A stretch of 64,000 bases of DNA, taken from contig NZ_LJIX01000006.1 of assembly GCF_001420595.1 (NCBI RefSeq), positions 1,677,361-1,741,360 on the forward strand, given 5' to 3'. This DNA comes from Cytobacillus solani (GTDB lineage: Bacteria > Bacillota > Bacilli > Bacillales > Cytobacillaceae). The notes under the pieces were generated by a model. It did no database searches. It was not told the DNA's origin and worked only from the letters and a program-made list of their open reading frames with translations. Of this stretch, positions 28,162 to 37,179 are shown in pieces. The number at the start of each line of letters is the position of its first letter. The first letter of the stretch is position 1. The position numbers and the translations under genes are program-made.

Positions 28162-28461
28162 ATGAACCTATTTGAGAAGCTATATGATGAGAATGAAAAT
28201 GCTAAAGTTCGTTTTGTCGGCTTTACAACCGAACAAGCCAGATATGATTTTGGGATTGTGTTTACAAATCTTTTCTTTGGAAAACCTCTAGTTGTTTGTA
28301 TGCAAACTGGCCGCTCCACTCTCCTCGACCCTAAGGACCTCGAAGATAAGGCTTATTTACAAAAAGTCTTTAAAATGGATACTCACCATCAAGCAGAAGA
28401 TTTAAGCGAATTTTTTAAAATTGCTCTCCCAAGCCCTTCCTTTGAGACTCAATATGAATAA
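28162..28461 (+). CDS. DUF3055-type small protein
   Basis: Soluble protein of 99 residues that starts MNLFEKLYDENENAKVRF and contains DFGIVFTNLFFGKP and CMQTGRSTLLDPKDL. This resembles the DUF3055 family of Bacillaceae, which has no assigned function. AAGGAGG lies ahead of ATG 28162. It sits just upstream of the SR1 RNA. Confidence 0.75.
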   Translation: MNLFEKLYDENENAKVRFVGFTTEQARYDFGIVFTNLFFGKPLVVCMQTGRSTLLDPKDLEDKAYLQKVFKMDTHHQAEDLSEFFKIALPSPSFETQYE

Positions 28462-28495
28462 GCTGAAATAGCCTGTTATTACTTCTAATAAAATA

Positions 28496-28506
28496 TGTGT
28501 TATACT
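28496..28506 (+). promoter_or_regulatory. Candidate CcpN operator, upstream site
   Basis: TGTGTTATACT fits the CcpN consensus as I recall it (TRTGHYATAYW) at all 11 positions. It lies about 110-120 bases before the predicted SR1 start, similar to the distant CcpN site described for B. subtilis sr1. Confidence 0.6.
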
Positions 28507-28579
28507 ATTCGACCGTAATTTTTGTGCTAAGATGAAAAGTTTTCCATTATTTTCTTTTAATGAGTTATACAATTTAGGC

Positions 28580-28608
28580 TTGAAAAAATAATAATGCTAT
28601 ATTATTAT
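28580..28608 (+). promoter_or_regulatory. SigA promoter of SR1 with overlapping CcpN-like site
   Basis: TTGAAA (28580-28585), a 17-base spacer and TATTAT (28603-28608). AATGCTATATT (28593-28603), inside the spacer, matches the CcpN consensus at 10 of 11 positions. That position would block RNA polymerase on glucose. Confidence 0.7.
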
Positions 28609-28674
28609 TAACTTAAGGTTATTAAAACGCTTACAATCATTTATGCGATAACTCATTGAAAAGGGGAATGGAAG

Positions 28675-28794
28675 ATGGGCACACTTGTATGCCAAACTTG
28701 TAATTCAACAATTGATCACTTCGAGGATGAAAAAGTAACAGTTTTGTATTCAAAGTGTAATTGCTGTAATGATGATAAAAAAAAGACTAAATAA
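28675..28794 (+). CDS. sr1P: SR1P, GapA-binding peptide
   Basis: Peptide of 39 residues, the known SR1P length. It begins MGTLVCQTCNSTIDHFEDEK and ends in a Lys-rich tail. Two Cys pairs (CQTC near residue 6 and CNCC near 28) could bind a metal. In B. subtilis SR1P binds the glycolytic enzyme GapA and promotes its interaction with RNase J1, whose gene rnjA is also in this window. The ribosome site AAAGGGGAATGGAAG precedes ATG 28675. Confidence 0.9.
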   Translation: MGTLVCQTCNSTIDHFEDEKVTVLYSKCNCCNDDKKKTK

Positions 28795-28835
28795 TTTTTT
28801 TGAAAAATAAATTATACTCTGTATACCCATAAATA

Positions 28836-28868
28836 GAGCCTTCCAGCAAAATAGGAAGGCTCATTTTT
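28836..28868 (+). terminator. Terminator of SR1
   Basis: A 9-bp stem GAGCCTTCC / GGAAGGCTC followed by ATTTTTG. Confidence 0.85.
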
Positions 28869-28990
28869 GTCTAGCGCAAGCGTCTTACCTCCTTGAGGAG
28901 ATAAGTCAAGCCTCCAAGAAAGGTAAAATCACTTTCTCGAGAGGCACGCTTTGTGCTTGTATGGGGTTATCAAGATACTTCCGCATTTCT
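28868..28990. repeat. Intergenic repeat copy (family A, long form)
   Basis: TGTCTAGCGCAAGCG, CCTTGAGGAGATAAGTCAAG, AAAGGTAAAATCAC, CGAGAGGCACGC, GTGCTTGTATGGGG and GATACTTCCGC follow the same order as the copy at 19948-20130. It lies between the SR1 terminator and the end of speA. Confidence 0.55.
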
Positions 28991-28994
28991 TTTT

Positions 28995-30464
28995 TTATTT
29001 TATGGCACGATGTTCTTTAATTACCCGCAGGTATTTAAAGTCATAATCCTCTGGACCTTGAACTGGAAGCCCTGCTTCCATATTGGTTTTAATATATAAT
29101 AGGTTATCCTTCGTTATAATTTCTCCTGGAATAAAAATCGGAATCCCCGGCGGATAAACCATAATAAATTCAGCGATAATTCTGCCTTCCGATTCATCAA
29201 ATGGAACTAGTTCTGTTTCAGCATAAAATGCATCTCTTGGTGAGAGTGCCAATACAGGAATATCAGGAAGCAATACTTGAGCTTCAATCTTGTTTGGTTT
29301 ACTATGTCGCTCAGTTGATAATTCCTTCAATGCTTGAATGAGTATGTCTGCCTCTTTCTTGGTATCACCTGGTGTAATAATACAAAGAATATTGTACAGG
29401 TCTGACATTTCTACTTCTATATTGTATTTTTCACGAAGCCAAACTTCGACGTCAAAACCGCTTAACCCAAGCTCTTTTACCGAAATGATTAATTTTGTCG
29501 GGTCATAGTCAAAAGCAGCTTTAGACTCCAGAATTTCTTCTCCGACACAGTATAAATGTTCGATTTCATTCACTTGTTGACGAATGGATTGAGCAAGTGA
29601 TATCGTCTGATCGATTAGTGCCTTCCCGTTAATAGCTAATTGTTTTCTAGCTACATCCAAAGAAGCAAGTAATAAATAGGATGTAGAAGTCGTGGTTAGC
29701 ATGCTAAGAATGGATTGTACTCTTTTAGCAGACACAAGGTTTCCTTTCATATTTAAAATGGAGCTCTGGGTCATTGACCCTCCTAGCTTATGGACACTTG
29801 TTGCTGCTAAATCCGCGCCTGCCTGCATAGCGGATAATGGCAAATCATCATGAAAATGAATATGAACTCCGTGTGCTTCATCAACGAGCACAGGCACTTG
29901 ATACGAATGGGCGATCTCAACTATTTTTTTCAAATCAGCAGAAATACCAAAATATGTTGGATTGATCACTAGAACGCCCTTTGCGTCAGGATGCTGTTCA
30001 AGTGCTTTAGCGACTGAATCTGTTGTGATTCCATGTGAAATACCAAGGTCCTTATCAATTTCCGGATGAATAAAAATTGGAGTTGCACCTGAAAAAACAA
30101 TTGCAGACATAACAGATTTATGGACATTACGCGGAACGATTATTTTTTCACCTGGGCCGCATACAGCCATGACCATTGTCATGATTGCCCCGCTGGTTCC
30201 TTGAACGGAGAAAAAGGTTCGATCTGCACCAAAAGCCTCAGCTGCCAAATCCTGTGCCGATTTAATGATGCCCTTTGGCTGATGTAAATCATCAAGTGGA
30301 CCAATATTAATAAGGTCAATGGCTAGTGCATTATCGCCGATATATGCTCTGAATTCCGGATCCATTCCATTTCCTTTCTTATGACCAGGAATGTGAAATT
30401 GAACTGGATTTTTTTGTGCATGTGCTAATAGACCGCTGAATAACGGTGTTTCTAATTGAGACAA
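28995..30464 (-). CDS. speA: Arginine decarboxylase (fold type I, SpeA)
   Basis: PLP-dependent decarboxylase of 489 residues of the Orn/Lys/Arg class found in Bacillus. It makes agmatine for spermidine synthesis. The PLP Lys lies in SVHKLGGSMTQSS (near residue 224), with HIPGHKKG near 24, DEAHGVH near 195 and the C-terminal VYPPGIPIFIPGE. The length matches B. subtilis SpeA (about 490), and the yktA-yktB neighbourhood supports it. Lysine specificity cannot be excluded by sequence. The start is TTG 30464 after AAGAGGTG. Confidence 0.88.
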   Translation of the reverse strand: MSQLETPLFSGLLAHAQKNPVQFHIPGHKKGNGMDPEFRAYIGDNALAIDLINIGPLDDLHQPKGIIKSAQDLAAEAFGADRTFFSVQGTSGAIMTMVMAVCGPGEKIIVPRNVHKSVMSAIVFSGATPIFIHPEIDKDLGISHGITTDSVAKALEQHPDAKGVLVINPTYFGISADLKKIVEIAHSYQVPVLVDEAHGVHIHFHDDLPLSAMQAGADLAATSVHKLGGSMTQSSILNMKGNLVSAKRVQSILSMLTTTSTSYLLLASLDVARKQLAINGKALIDQTISLAQSIRQQVNEIEHLYCVGEEILESKAAFDYDPTKLIISVKELGLSGFDVEVWLREKYNIEVEMSDLYNILCIITPGDTKKEADILIQALKELSTERHSKPNKIEAQVLLPDIPVLALSPRDAFYAETELVPFDESEGRIIAEFIMVYPPGIPIFIPGEIITKDNLLYIKTNMEAGLPVQGPEDYDFKYLRVIKEHRAIK

Positions 30465-30658
30465 TTTAATCTAACACCTCTTTAAGTGGAAAAGTAATAA
30501 AACAAATGAATTATAGCATTATTCATTTTCTTTGCATAGAAAGAAATATTGTCACAAAAACTTCTTCTTAAATTATTATAGTTTTGGGATGAAAACAGGA
30601 AAATATAACATTAAAATAGAATTAATAATATAGGTTGGTGGATAAGGAGGGTCACATA

Positions 30659-31618
30659 TTGAATTGGAACACACGTGTAACGGAATTATTAAAAATTAAA
30701 TATCCCATTATCCAGGGAGGTTTAGCTCATCTAGCCTATTCTGATTTAGCTGCGGCTGTATCCAATGCCGGGGGGTTAGGCCAGGTCACAGCAATGTCGT
30801 TGGAAAGTCCCGAAGCCTTAAGAGAAGAGATTCAAAAAGTAAAACAAATGACGGACAAGCCATTCGGTGTGAATTTTGCAATTGGGCAGCATGGTAGACC
30901 CTTTTCACATTATCTTGATATAGCTATTGAGGAAGAAGTGCCTGTTATTTCAATGACAGGGGGAAACCCAACACCTTTCTTTGAACAATTAAAGGGAGTA
31001 AATGTGAAGAAACTTGTTCTAGTTGCAGCAAAGAGGCAGGCTGTGAAAGCAGAGGAGCTTGGAGCTGATGCAGTAATGGTCGTTGGACAAGAGGGGGGAG
31101 GCCATTTAGGGAGAGATGATATCGGTTCGATCGTATTAATTCCACAAGTGGCTGATGCTGTGTCTATTCCTGTTATTGCTTCTGGTGGAATTGGTGATGG
31201 GAGAGGAATGCTTGCTGCTTTAAGCTTGGGGGCAGAGGGTATTGAGATGGGAACAAGATTTGTAGCCACCAAGGAATGTGTCCACGCATCAGAATTATAT
31301 AAAACTAGACTTGTTGAGGGAAATGAAAGTGATACTGCTGTGATTAAGCGATCAATCGGTGCTCCAGCAAGAGTGATTGCTAATGAATGGGCAAGTAAAA
31401 TCCTGGAAATTGAAAGGGCAGATGGAAGCTATGAGCAATTAAAAGACTATATTAGCGGGAATGCTAACAAAAAGTATATTTATGAGGGAAAGGAAAATGA
31501 AGGCTACGCTTGGGCAGGGCAAGTAATGGGATTAATTAAAGATGTACCAACTGTACAAGAACTTTTTGATCGAATGATTTCTGAAGGTGAAAAAATTCGT
31601 AAAAAGTGGGCTTTATAA
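30659..31618 (+). CDS. Nitronate monooxygenase (FMN-dependent)
   Basis: TIM-barrel flavoprotein of 319 residues in the nitronate monooxygenase / FabK superfamily. PIIQGGLAHLA near residue 14, SNAGGLGQV near 35, GQEGGGHLGRDD near 143 and PVIASGGIGDGRGM near 167 mark the FMN site. It most likely oxidises nitronates such as propionate-3-nitronate; an enoyl-ACP reductase role (FabK) is less likely by layout. The start is TTG 30659, with AAGGAGGGT upstream; an earlier GTG has no ribosome site. B. subtilis lacks this gene at this locus. Confidence 0.85.
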   Translation: MNWNTRVTELLKIKYPIIQGGLAHLAYSDLAAAVSNAGGLGQVTAMSLESPEALREEIQKVKQMTDKPFGVNFAIGQHGRPFSHYLDIAIEEEVPVISMTGGNPTPFFEQLKGVNVKKLVLVAAKRQAVKAEELGADAVMVVGQEGGGHLGRDDIGSIVLIPQVADAVSIPVIASGGIGDGRGMLAALSLGAEGIEMGTRFVATKECVHASELYKTRLVEGNESDTAVIKRSIGAPARVIANEWASKILEIERADGSYEQLKDYISGNANKKYIYEGKENEGYAWAGQVMGLIKDVPTVQELFDRMISEGEKIRKKWAL

Positions 31619-31668
31619 CTAGCGGAATAAAAAATTATCAGCATGAATTTACATAAGGGGGGGTTAAA

Positions 31669-31941
31669 ATGGAATTTCAATATCCAATTGAAACAGACTG
31701 GTCGACAGATGAAGTAATTGATGTCATCCAATACTTCCAAAAAGTCGAAGAAGCGTATAGTAGAGGAGTGGATCGGGATCTTTTTCTAGATGCCTATCGC
31801 CGCTTTAAGGAAATTGTCCCTGGGAAAGCACAGGAACGAAGGATCTGTGACGAATTTGAAGAGGTGAGCGGATTTTCTTCATACCGAACGGTCAATGCTG
31901 TCAAAGCTGCTGAATCAGGAGGAAAAATAAAAATGAAATAA
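31669..31941 (+). CDS. yktA: YktA family protein (UPF0223)
   Basis: Soluble protein of 90 residues (FQYPIETDWSTDEVI, FKEIVPGKAQERRI) with the UPF0223 pattern and no known function. AGGGGGGG lies before ATG 31669. It is placed 50 bases after the nitronate monooxygenase gene, possibly as an operon. It converges on yktB, with a terminator between. Confidence 0.9.
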   Translation: MEFQYPIETDWSTDEVIDVIQYFQKVEEAYSRGVDRDLFLDAYRRFKEIVPGKAQERRICDEFEEVSGFSSYRTVNAVKAAESGGKIKMK

Positions 31942-31950
31942 CGATAATAA

Positions 31951-31980
31951 TAAAACCTCCAAGTCAGGAGGTTTTATTAG
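31951..31980. terminator. Terminator yktA / yktB
   Basis: Stem AAAACCTCC / GGAGGTTTT with a six-base loop between convergent genes. Confidence 0.82.
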
Positions 31981-31996
31981 AAAAAAATTAGGTGGT

Positions 31997-32617
31997 TTAC
32001 ACCATTTTATAAAGAGGTATTAATTCTTTAAATACAGATTCAGCTGTTGCAAGAAAATCCTCAGGAGCCATTTTAATCGCTTCATCTTTTGGAAGGTTTA
32101 TTCCACAAAGGATTTCGGCCTTTTTAATCTTTTGTAGACGAACAAACATTTCCTGTAACTCTTTCTTCGTTAAATCACCATGACGAATGACAGATGGTTT
32201 TGTGTGATCAATGGACCAAACAAAGTGTGCAGGCGTTTGTTCATAAACCCTAGTTAGGTTTGCTTTTAACGTTTTTCCGAAATCTTGTTTATGCGGTGCC
32301 TCGTAAATGAGGGCGAACCAAATAAATACGTGAGTTTCCCATAAACCAATTTGAAAATGAGGAAGCATTTTATAGCCTCTAGGATTATTAGCGAAAGCTA
32401 CCCAAGTATCATTTGGCGGATTTTTTGTTCTTCTAGCATGTTTGGCAACATGTGTATACATTTCATCCCCTGTCTCGACTGTAAGCATTGGTGTAAAATA
32501 TTGACCTAATTCCTCAAGCTTTGGCCTAATATGCGTTTTTAGTGCATCCATACGTTCTTCTAAACCTTCGATTGTAAAAGTGAGAAAGTCAGTATTTGTA
32601 AAGCCAGTAAATGCCAT
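31997..32617 (-). CDS. yktB: YktB family protein (DUF1054)
   Basis: Soluble protein of 206 residues, similar along its length to B. subtilis YktB (LTFTIEGLEERMDALK, HVAKHARRTKNPPNDTWVAF, WETHVFIWFALIYE, KKAEILCGINLP). Function is unknown. I start it at ATG 32617, which has AAGGAGG 8 bases upstream; the upstream in-frame codons are part of that ribosome site. Confidence 0.9.
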   Translation of the reverse strand: MAFTGFTNTDFLTFTIEGLEERMDALKTHIRPKLEELGQYFTPMLTVETGDEMYTHVAKHARRTKNPPNDTWVAFANNPRGYKMLPHFQIGLWETHVFIWFALIYEAPHKQDFGKTLKANLTRVYEQTPAHFVWSIDHTKPSVIRHGDLTKKELQEMFVRLQKIKKAEILCGINLPKDEAIKMAPEDFLATAESVFKELIPLYKMV

Positions 32618-32819
32618 GTAAAAAACCTCCTTCAAGCTCTGTCAAATATTGTAGCATACTTGCAAAAAAACAGTAATCATCATGCTTTTCTACAAAATCT
32701 TATGTAAAAATAGGTAATCGCACAAATTTGTTGCAAGTAAACAAGATTCCTCATAATATAATAGTAAAAATAATCAGAAGAAATAAAATTTAAGATTATT
32801 TGGAAGGGGTGTATTGTCA

Positions 32820-33014
32820 ATGAAACAACTTATGAACTCGGTTAAGAACAGTCCAGGAGAAAAAGAAAGAACTGCAGTTTTACGGTTGGAGATGGATTAC
32901 GAGCTTGCTACTTTATTTGAGGCGATGAATACTGAAAATGAAGAAATGAAAACAAAAAGTAAGCAAAGGCTGGAAAGAATCAGACAGGAATTGTTAAGAC
33001 TGAAAGCTCTTTAG
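32820..33014 (+). CDS. Small helical protein (possible YkzI homolog)
   Basis: Protein of 64 residues, highly charged and predicted all-helical (EKERTAVLRLEMDYELATLFEAM, KQRLERIRQELLRL). No motif is recognised. Its position between yktB and suhB and its size fit ykzI of B. subtilis, but I recall that gene only by place. ATG 32820 is preferred over TTG 32814 because of the GGAAGGGGTG spacing. A terminator follows. Confidence 0.7.
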   Translation: MKQLMNSVKNSPGEKERTAVLRLEMDYELATLFEAMNTENEEMKTKSKQRLERIRQELLRLKAL

Positions 33015-33082
33015 AAAATGGTCTAATCATGTTAAAGGAGAAAGATTGAGAAACATGTATAATGAAATACGACTTAACCAAT

Positions 33083-33122
33083 AAAAACGAACTCCTAGAA
33101 GGAATTAGGGGTTCGTTTATTA
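33083..33122 (+). terminator. Terminator at 33.1 kb
   Basis: Stem AAACGAACTCCTA / TAGGGGTTCGTTT (one G-T pair) followed by T-rich sequence. Confidence 0.85.
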
Positions 33123-33262
33123 TTTTGCTCAGCAGGAGAGGATAATGCTTGAAGCAATTTTCTTTATCATTTAAGCTATTGTTATTTCATAAATGAATTC
33201 ACTCAAAATAAGTATCTGACACAATGAAACAATCTTGGTGAAAATAGTTCGGAGGGAATCGG

Positions 33263-34063
33263 ATGACTAAGTGGAAAGAGATAGATCGTAACGCTAAGTC
33301 TTGGATATTGGAAGCTGGACAAAGGATTAAGCAATCGTTTAGTAAAACACTAACCATTGAAACAAAATCAAATGCAAATGATTTAGTAACGGATATTGAC
33401 AAAAATACGGAACAATTTTTTATAAAAAAAATAAAGGAACACTATCCAGATCATAAAATCCTTGGGGAGGAAGGGTTTGGAGATCAAATCAGTGATTTAA
33501 AAGGGATTGTTTGGATTATCGACCCAATAGATGGGACGATGAATTTTATCCATCAGCAAAGAAATTTTGCGATTTCAATTGGAATTTATGAAGATGGGAT
33601 TGGTCATGTCGGTTTAATTTATGATGTTGTCCATGACGAGTTATATCATACCATCAGGGGAAATGGAGTATACCTTAACGATCTTCTGCTTCCATCTTTA
33701 CAAGAAGTCCAAGTGAATGAAGCAATTATTGGAATAAATGCAACATGGGTGACTGAAAATAAACGAATTAATCCGCTCCTTTTAGCACCTCTTGTAAAGC
33801 ACGCGCGCGGTACGCGTTCCTACGGCTCAGCAGCTATAGAAATGGCATATATCGCTTCAGGAAGAATGGATGCATACATTTCGTTAAGGCTAGCCCCTTG
33901 GGATATTGCAGCGGGAATCATATTAGTTGAAGAGCTTGGTGGTATAGCAACAACTCTAAAAGGAGAGCCGATCAATTTCTTGGAGAACAATTCATTATTT
34001 ATTTCTAAACCGGGACTTCATCAAGAGGTAATGAACAAATATCTAAATGAGGGAAATTGGTAA
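33263..34063 (+). CDS. suhB: Inositol monophosphatase family protein (SuhB/YktC)
   Basis: Magnesium-dependent, lithium-sensitive-type phosphatase of 266 residues. Metal motif one is LGEEGFGD (near residue 69), motif two is IDPIDGTMNFIHQ (near 88) and the C-terminal motif is APWDIAAG (near 211). It may hydrolyse inositol phosphate, NADP-like or other phosphates; the substrate is not decidable here. ATG 33263 follows CGGAGGG. The order matches B. subtilis yktB-yktC. Confidence 0.9.
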   Translation: MTKWKEIDRNAKSWILEAGQRIKQSFSKTLTIETKSNANDLVTDIDKNTEQFFIKKIKEHYPDHKILGEEGFGDQISDLKGIVWIIDPIDGTMNFIHQQRNFAISIGIYEDGIGHVGLIYDVVHDELYHTIRGNGVYLNDLLLPSLQEVQVNEAIIGINATWVTENKRINPLLLAPLVKHARGTRSYGSAAIEMAYIASGRMDAYISLRLAPWDIAAGIILVEELGGIATTLKGEPINFLENNSLFISKPGLHQEVMNKYLNEGNW

Positions 34064-34081
34064 AAGTTCATAAACTAATAA

Positions 34082-34120
34082 AAAAAGATGACCAGTCTTT
34101 GTTTCGCTGGTCATCTTTTG
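34082..34120 (+). terminator. Terminator after suhB
   Basis: Stem AAAGATGACCAG / CTGGTCATCTTT and a T run just after the suhB stop. Confidence 0.87.
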
Positions 34121-34121
34121 T

Positions 34122-34232
34122 CTATCTCCGGCTCCTAGCCCCTCTTGGGTCTAGAAAAGCCGACTAGAAGTTTTAAGAACGACCTTCCATCCAGCTTGCC
34201 TTATGCTTGTCGGGGCTGTATAATCGCCTCCG
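34122..34232. repeat. Intergenic repeat copy (family A)
   Basis: CTATCTCCGGCTCCTAGCCCC begins the copy, and CAGCTTGCCTTATGCTTGTCGGGGC matches the 19948-20130 copy closely over about 20 bases, ending TCGCCTCCGTTTTT. It lies between the suhB terminator and ylaF. Confidence 0.6.
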
Positions 34233-34243
34233 TTTTTCGATTC

Positions 34244-34429
34244 TTATAGTATTCCATTTTCTCTCATTTTCTTCTTAGTTTTGAAACCAAATCCCATTGC
34301 TACAATTAAACCAATAATTGCTGCAAAGATCCCAATGATGCTTTCTTCTGCCACCGCTATCCCAATTCCCATTATGCATAGTGTTGCGAGAATCGCTAAA
34401 GCTAATAATGGCCATTTAATTTTCTTCAA
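34244..34429 (-). CDS. ylaF: YlaF family small membrane protein
   Basis: Protein of 61 residues with two membrane helices and a short loop between them (WPLLALAILATLCIMGIGIA, then IIGIFAAIIGLIVAMGFGF) and a basic tail KTKKKMRENGIL. The pattern matches the YlaF small membrane proteins. I place the start at TTG 34429, which has GAGGGGG 8 bases upstream; a longer frame to 34489 lacks a ribosome site. Function is unknown. It is divergent from typA. Confidence 0.78.
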   Translation of the reverse strand: MKKIKWPLLALAILATLCIMGIGIAVAEESIIGIFAAIIGLIVAMGFGFKTKKKMRENGIL

Positions 34430-34560
34430 ATTTTGGACCCCCTCAAATGAAGCAGTATGTAATAAAAATGATTTTACGGTGGATAACATAGAAAATAAAG
34501 CGTTTTATTTATCTTGCTTTATATTTTACACAAAAAACTTTTAAGTTTCCACTTTAAATA

Positions 34561-34569
34561 TGGTATAAT
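34561..34569 (+). promoter_or_regulatory. Extended -10 promoter of typA
   Basis: TGGTATAAT is a TGn-extended perfect -10, about 65 bases before the typA start. The -35 region is weak. Confidence 0.55.
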
Positions 34570-34634
34570 GTTTCAGTTGTACGTAAGAAAGCAGAAATGC
34601 TCTAAATTGTTAAATACAGGTAGGAGGAACTTCC

Positions 34635-36473
34635 TTGAAATTAAGAGAAGATATTCGTAATATTGCCATTATTGCTCACGTCGATCATGGTAAAACGACT
34701 TTAGTAGATCAGCTTTTAAAGCAGTCCGGAACTTTTCGTTCGAATGAACATGTAGAGGAACGGGCGATGGATTCTAATGATATTGAAAGAGAACGCGGGA
34801 TTACTATTTTGGCTAAAAATACTGCGATTCAATATAAAGATACACGAATTAACATTCTTGATACCCCAGGACACGCTGACTTTGGCGGAGAAGTAGAAAG
34901 AATCATGAAGATGGTTGATGGGGTATTATTAGTTGTTGATGCCTATGAAGGATGTATGCCGCAAACACGCTTTGTTTTAAAGAAAGCATTAGAACAAAAC
35001 CTAACTCCAATTGTTGTTGTTAATAAGATTGACCGTGACTTTGCTCGTCCAGAAGAAGTTATTGACGAAGTGCTTGATTTATTTATTGAGCTTGAAGCAA
35101 ATGAAGATCAGCTTGATTTCCCAGTTGTTTATGCTTCTGCGATTAACGGTACAGCAAGTACAGACCCAAGTAAGCAAGATGAAAACATGCAGTCTCTATA
35201 TGATATGATTGTTGAAAATATCCCTGCGCCAGTTGATAACAAAGAAGAACCGCTTCAGTTCCAAGTTGCCTTGCTTGATTATAACGATTATGTAGGAAGA
35301 ATCGGAATTGGCCGTGTTTTCCGCGGAACGATGAAAGTTGGACAGCAAGTTGCTTTAATGAAATTAGATGGCACAGTTAAAAATTTCCGTGTGACGAAAA
35401 TTTTCGGTTTCTTTGGTTTAAAGCGTCAAGAAATTCAAGAAGCGTATGCTGGTGACTTAATTGCCGTTTCAGGAATGGAAGATATTAATGTAGGGGAAAC
35501 TGTTTGCCCTGTTGAACATCAAGATGCATTGCCGATTTTAAGAATTGATGAACCTACATTACAAATGACTTTCCTTGTTAATAACAGTCCATTTGCCGGA
35601 AGAGAAGGAAAATATTTAACATCTCGTAAAATTGAAGAGAGACTACGTGCGCAATTACAGACAGATGTAAGTCTTCGTGTAGACAACACAGACTCTCCAG
35701 ATGCATGGGTTGTTTCTGGACGTGGAGAATTGCATTTATCCATTCTAATTGAAAACATGCGTCGTGAAGGCTATGAGCTGCAAGTGTCTAAGCCGGAAGT
35801 TATCGTTAAGGTTATTGATGGAGTGCGTTGTGAACCTGTTGAGCGGGTACAAATCGAGGTGCCTGAGGAACATACAGGATCGATCATGGAATCAATTGGG
35901 GCTCGTAAAGGTGAAATGCTAGATATGATCAATAATGGAAACGGTCAGGTTCGCTTAGTGTTTAATGTACCTGCACGTGGATTAATTGGTTATACGACAG
36001 AATTCTTAACGTTAACACGCGGGTTTGGAATCATTAATCATACATTTGACAGTTATCAGCCAATGGCTCAAGGTCAGGTTGGAGGACGTCGTCAAGGTGT
36101 GCTTGTATCTATGGAGAGCGGAAAAGCCTCAACTTATGGTATCATGCAAGTAGAGGATCGCGGAATCATCTTTGTAGAAGCTGGAACTGAGATCTATGAA
36201 GGGATGATTGTAGGCGAACATACTCGTGAAAATGACATCACTGTAAATATTACGAAAGTAAAGCACGCTACCAATGTCCGTTCAGCGAATAAGGATCAAA
36301 CAGCAACAATGAAGAAGCCACGTATCATGACGCTTGAAGAGGCGCTGGAATATTTAAATGAAGATGAGTATTGTGAAGTAACTCCAGAATCCATCCGTCT
36401 GCGCAAAAAGATCCTTGAGAAAAACGAACGTGAGAGAATGACGAAGAAGAAAAAATATGCTGAAATGAGCTAA
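34635..36473 (+). CDS. typA: Translational GTPase TypA/BipA
   Basis: Ribosome-associated GTPase of 612 residues, involved in ribosome assembly and stress or cold adaptation. The GTPase motifs are AHVDHGKTT (near residue 13), the switch-I RGIT, DTPGH (near 76) and NKIDR (near 130). Domain II and the EF-G-like domains III and V follow, with the BipA-specific C-terminus ([15 protein letters not shown]). The start is TTG 34635 after TAGGAGG. It probably leads an operon with ylaH and the next small gene. It corresponds to B. subtilis YlaG. Confidence 0.96.
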   Translation: MKLREDIRNIAIIAHVDHGKTTLVDQLLKQSGTFRSNEHVEERAMDSNDIERERGITILAKNTAIQYKDTRINILDTPGHADFGGEVERIMKMVDGVLLVVDAYEGCMPQTRFVLKKALEQNLTPIVVVNKIDRDFARPEEVIDEVLDLFIELEANEDQLDFPVVYASAINGTASTDPSKQDENMQSLYDMIVENIPAPVDNKEEPLQFQVALLDYNDYVGRIGIGRVFRGTMKVGQQVALMKLDGTVKNFRVTKIFGFFGLKRQEIQEAYAGDLIAVSGMEDINVGETVCPVEHQDALPILRIDEPTLQMTFLVNNSPFAGREGKYLTSRKIEERLRAQLQTDVSLRVDNTDSPDAWVVSGRGELHLSILIENMRREGYELQVSKPEVIVKVIDGVRCEPVERVQIEVPEEHTGSIMESIGARKGEMLDMINNGNGQVRLVFNVPARGLIGYTTEFLTLTRGFGIINHTFDSYQPMAQGQVGGRRQGVLVSMESGKASTYGIMQVEDRGIIFVEAGTEIYEGMIVGEHTRENDITVNITKVKHATNVRSANKDQTATMKKPRIMTLEEALEYLNEDEYCEVTPESIRLRKKILEKNERERMTKKKKYAEMS

Positions 36474-36496
36474 GGGATGAAGGGGGAGGAGAAAAA

Positions 36497-36814
36497 GTGG
36501 GAGATGTAAATGAGAGTCTGTCTTTTTTCGCTGCTTTATTCAAAGTCCAAGAAAATTCTGAAGTGGGAATGTGGCTTCTTTATTTAACAATTGTTGTTTT
36601 ATGCATTATTGTTTTTAAATTGGGATTTGCTAAAAAACTGCCAATTGCAAAATCAATAATTATTTATCTTTTTCTCATTTTGGGTTGTACAATTTTAACC
36701 TTTTTTGCAGTCTTCTTACCAATTGCCGAAGGTCTTGTCGTTGCTGCCTTAATTTTAATTATCTACAAAATCCGCCTTCATCAGACAAAAAAACTTGAAG
36801 GAAAAGAATATTAG
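36497..36814 (+). CDS. ylaH: YlaH family membrane protein
   Basis: Protein of 105 residues with three predicted helices (about 27-46, 53-73 and 77-92) and a basic C-terminal tail. It matches the YlaH-like family by position right after typA and by layout. The start is GTG 36497 after GGGGGAGGAG. Function is unknown. Confidence 0.82.
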   Translation: MGDVNESLSFFAALFKVQENSEVGMWLLYLTIVVLCIIVFKLGFAKKLPIAKSIIIYLFLILGCTILTFFAVFLPIAEGLVVAALILIIYKIRLHQTKKLEGKEY

Positions 36815-36829
36815 GATGGAGTGGAGCAT

Positions 36830-37117
36830 ATGAACTCATTACAGGATGCTTTATACAATTGGCTGACAATTAAAGTTGTATGTGATGAAAGGCCTGAAGA
36901 TACGGCGGCTGCTGATACAGAAAAAATGTTCTGGGGCATGCTTTCAGATGATCATCAACTATCGAATATTGAAATTGAAACGGACGCAGTCATGTACTAT
37001 GTCCACTATGATCATGCTGGAGATAGAAAAAAAGCACGCTTTCCAAGAGAACTCATTGAAATTATGCTAAACCAGATTAATGCAAGTCCTGAAAAGTATG
37101 AGAATTATCCCGAATAA
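36830..37117 (+). CDS. Small cytoplasmic protein, unknown
   Basis: Acidic soluble protein of 95 residues (LQDALYNWLTIKVVCDERP, FWGMLSDDH, YYVHYDHAGDRKKA). No family is recognised. I start it at ATG 36830, using GGATGGAG; a GTG at 36821 lies inside that ribosome site. It is 15 bases after ylaH and appears to be the last gene of the typA operon, as a strong terminator follows. Confidence 0.72.
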   Translation: MNSLQDALYNWLTIKVVCDERPEDTAAADTEKMFWGMLSDDHQLSNIEIETDAVMYYVHYDHAGDRKKARFPRELIEIMLNQINASPEKYENYPE

Positions 37118-37154
37118 AAAAACCGTCTGTTCTTATAGAACAGGCGGTTTTTTT
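37118..37154 (+). terminator. Terminator of the typA operon
   Basis: Stem AAACCGTCTGTTCT / AGAACAGGCGGTTT (one G-T pair) and a T run. Confidence 0.9.
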
Positions 37155-37179
37155 CGGGATAACTTGTGAGTTTAGGAAT

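Larger units (their letters stand above)
28615..28868 (+). ncRNA. sr1: SR1-type dual-function regulatory RNA
   Basis: Transcript predicted from the promoter at 28580-28608 to the terminator at 28836-28868, about 250 bases, including the SR1P frame. In B. subtilis SR1 lies in the same interval next to speA. It base-pairs with ahrC mRNA to block translation and also encodes SR1P. Here the location, promoter, CcpN-like sites and peptide support the call. The ahrC-pairing segments were not checked because the target gene is not in the window. Confidence 0.8.
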
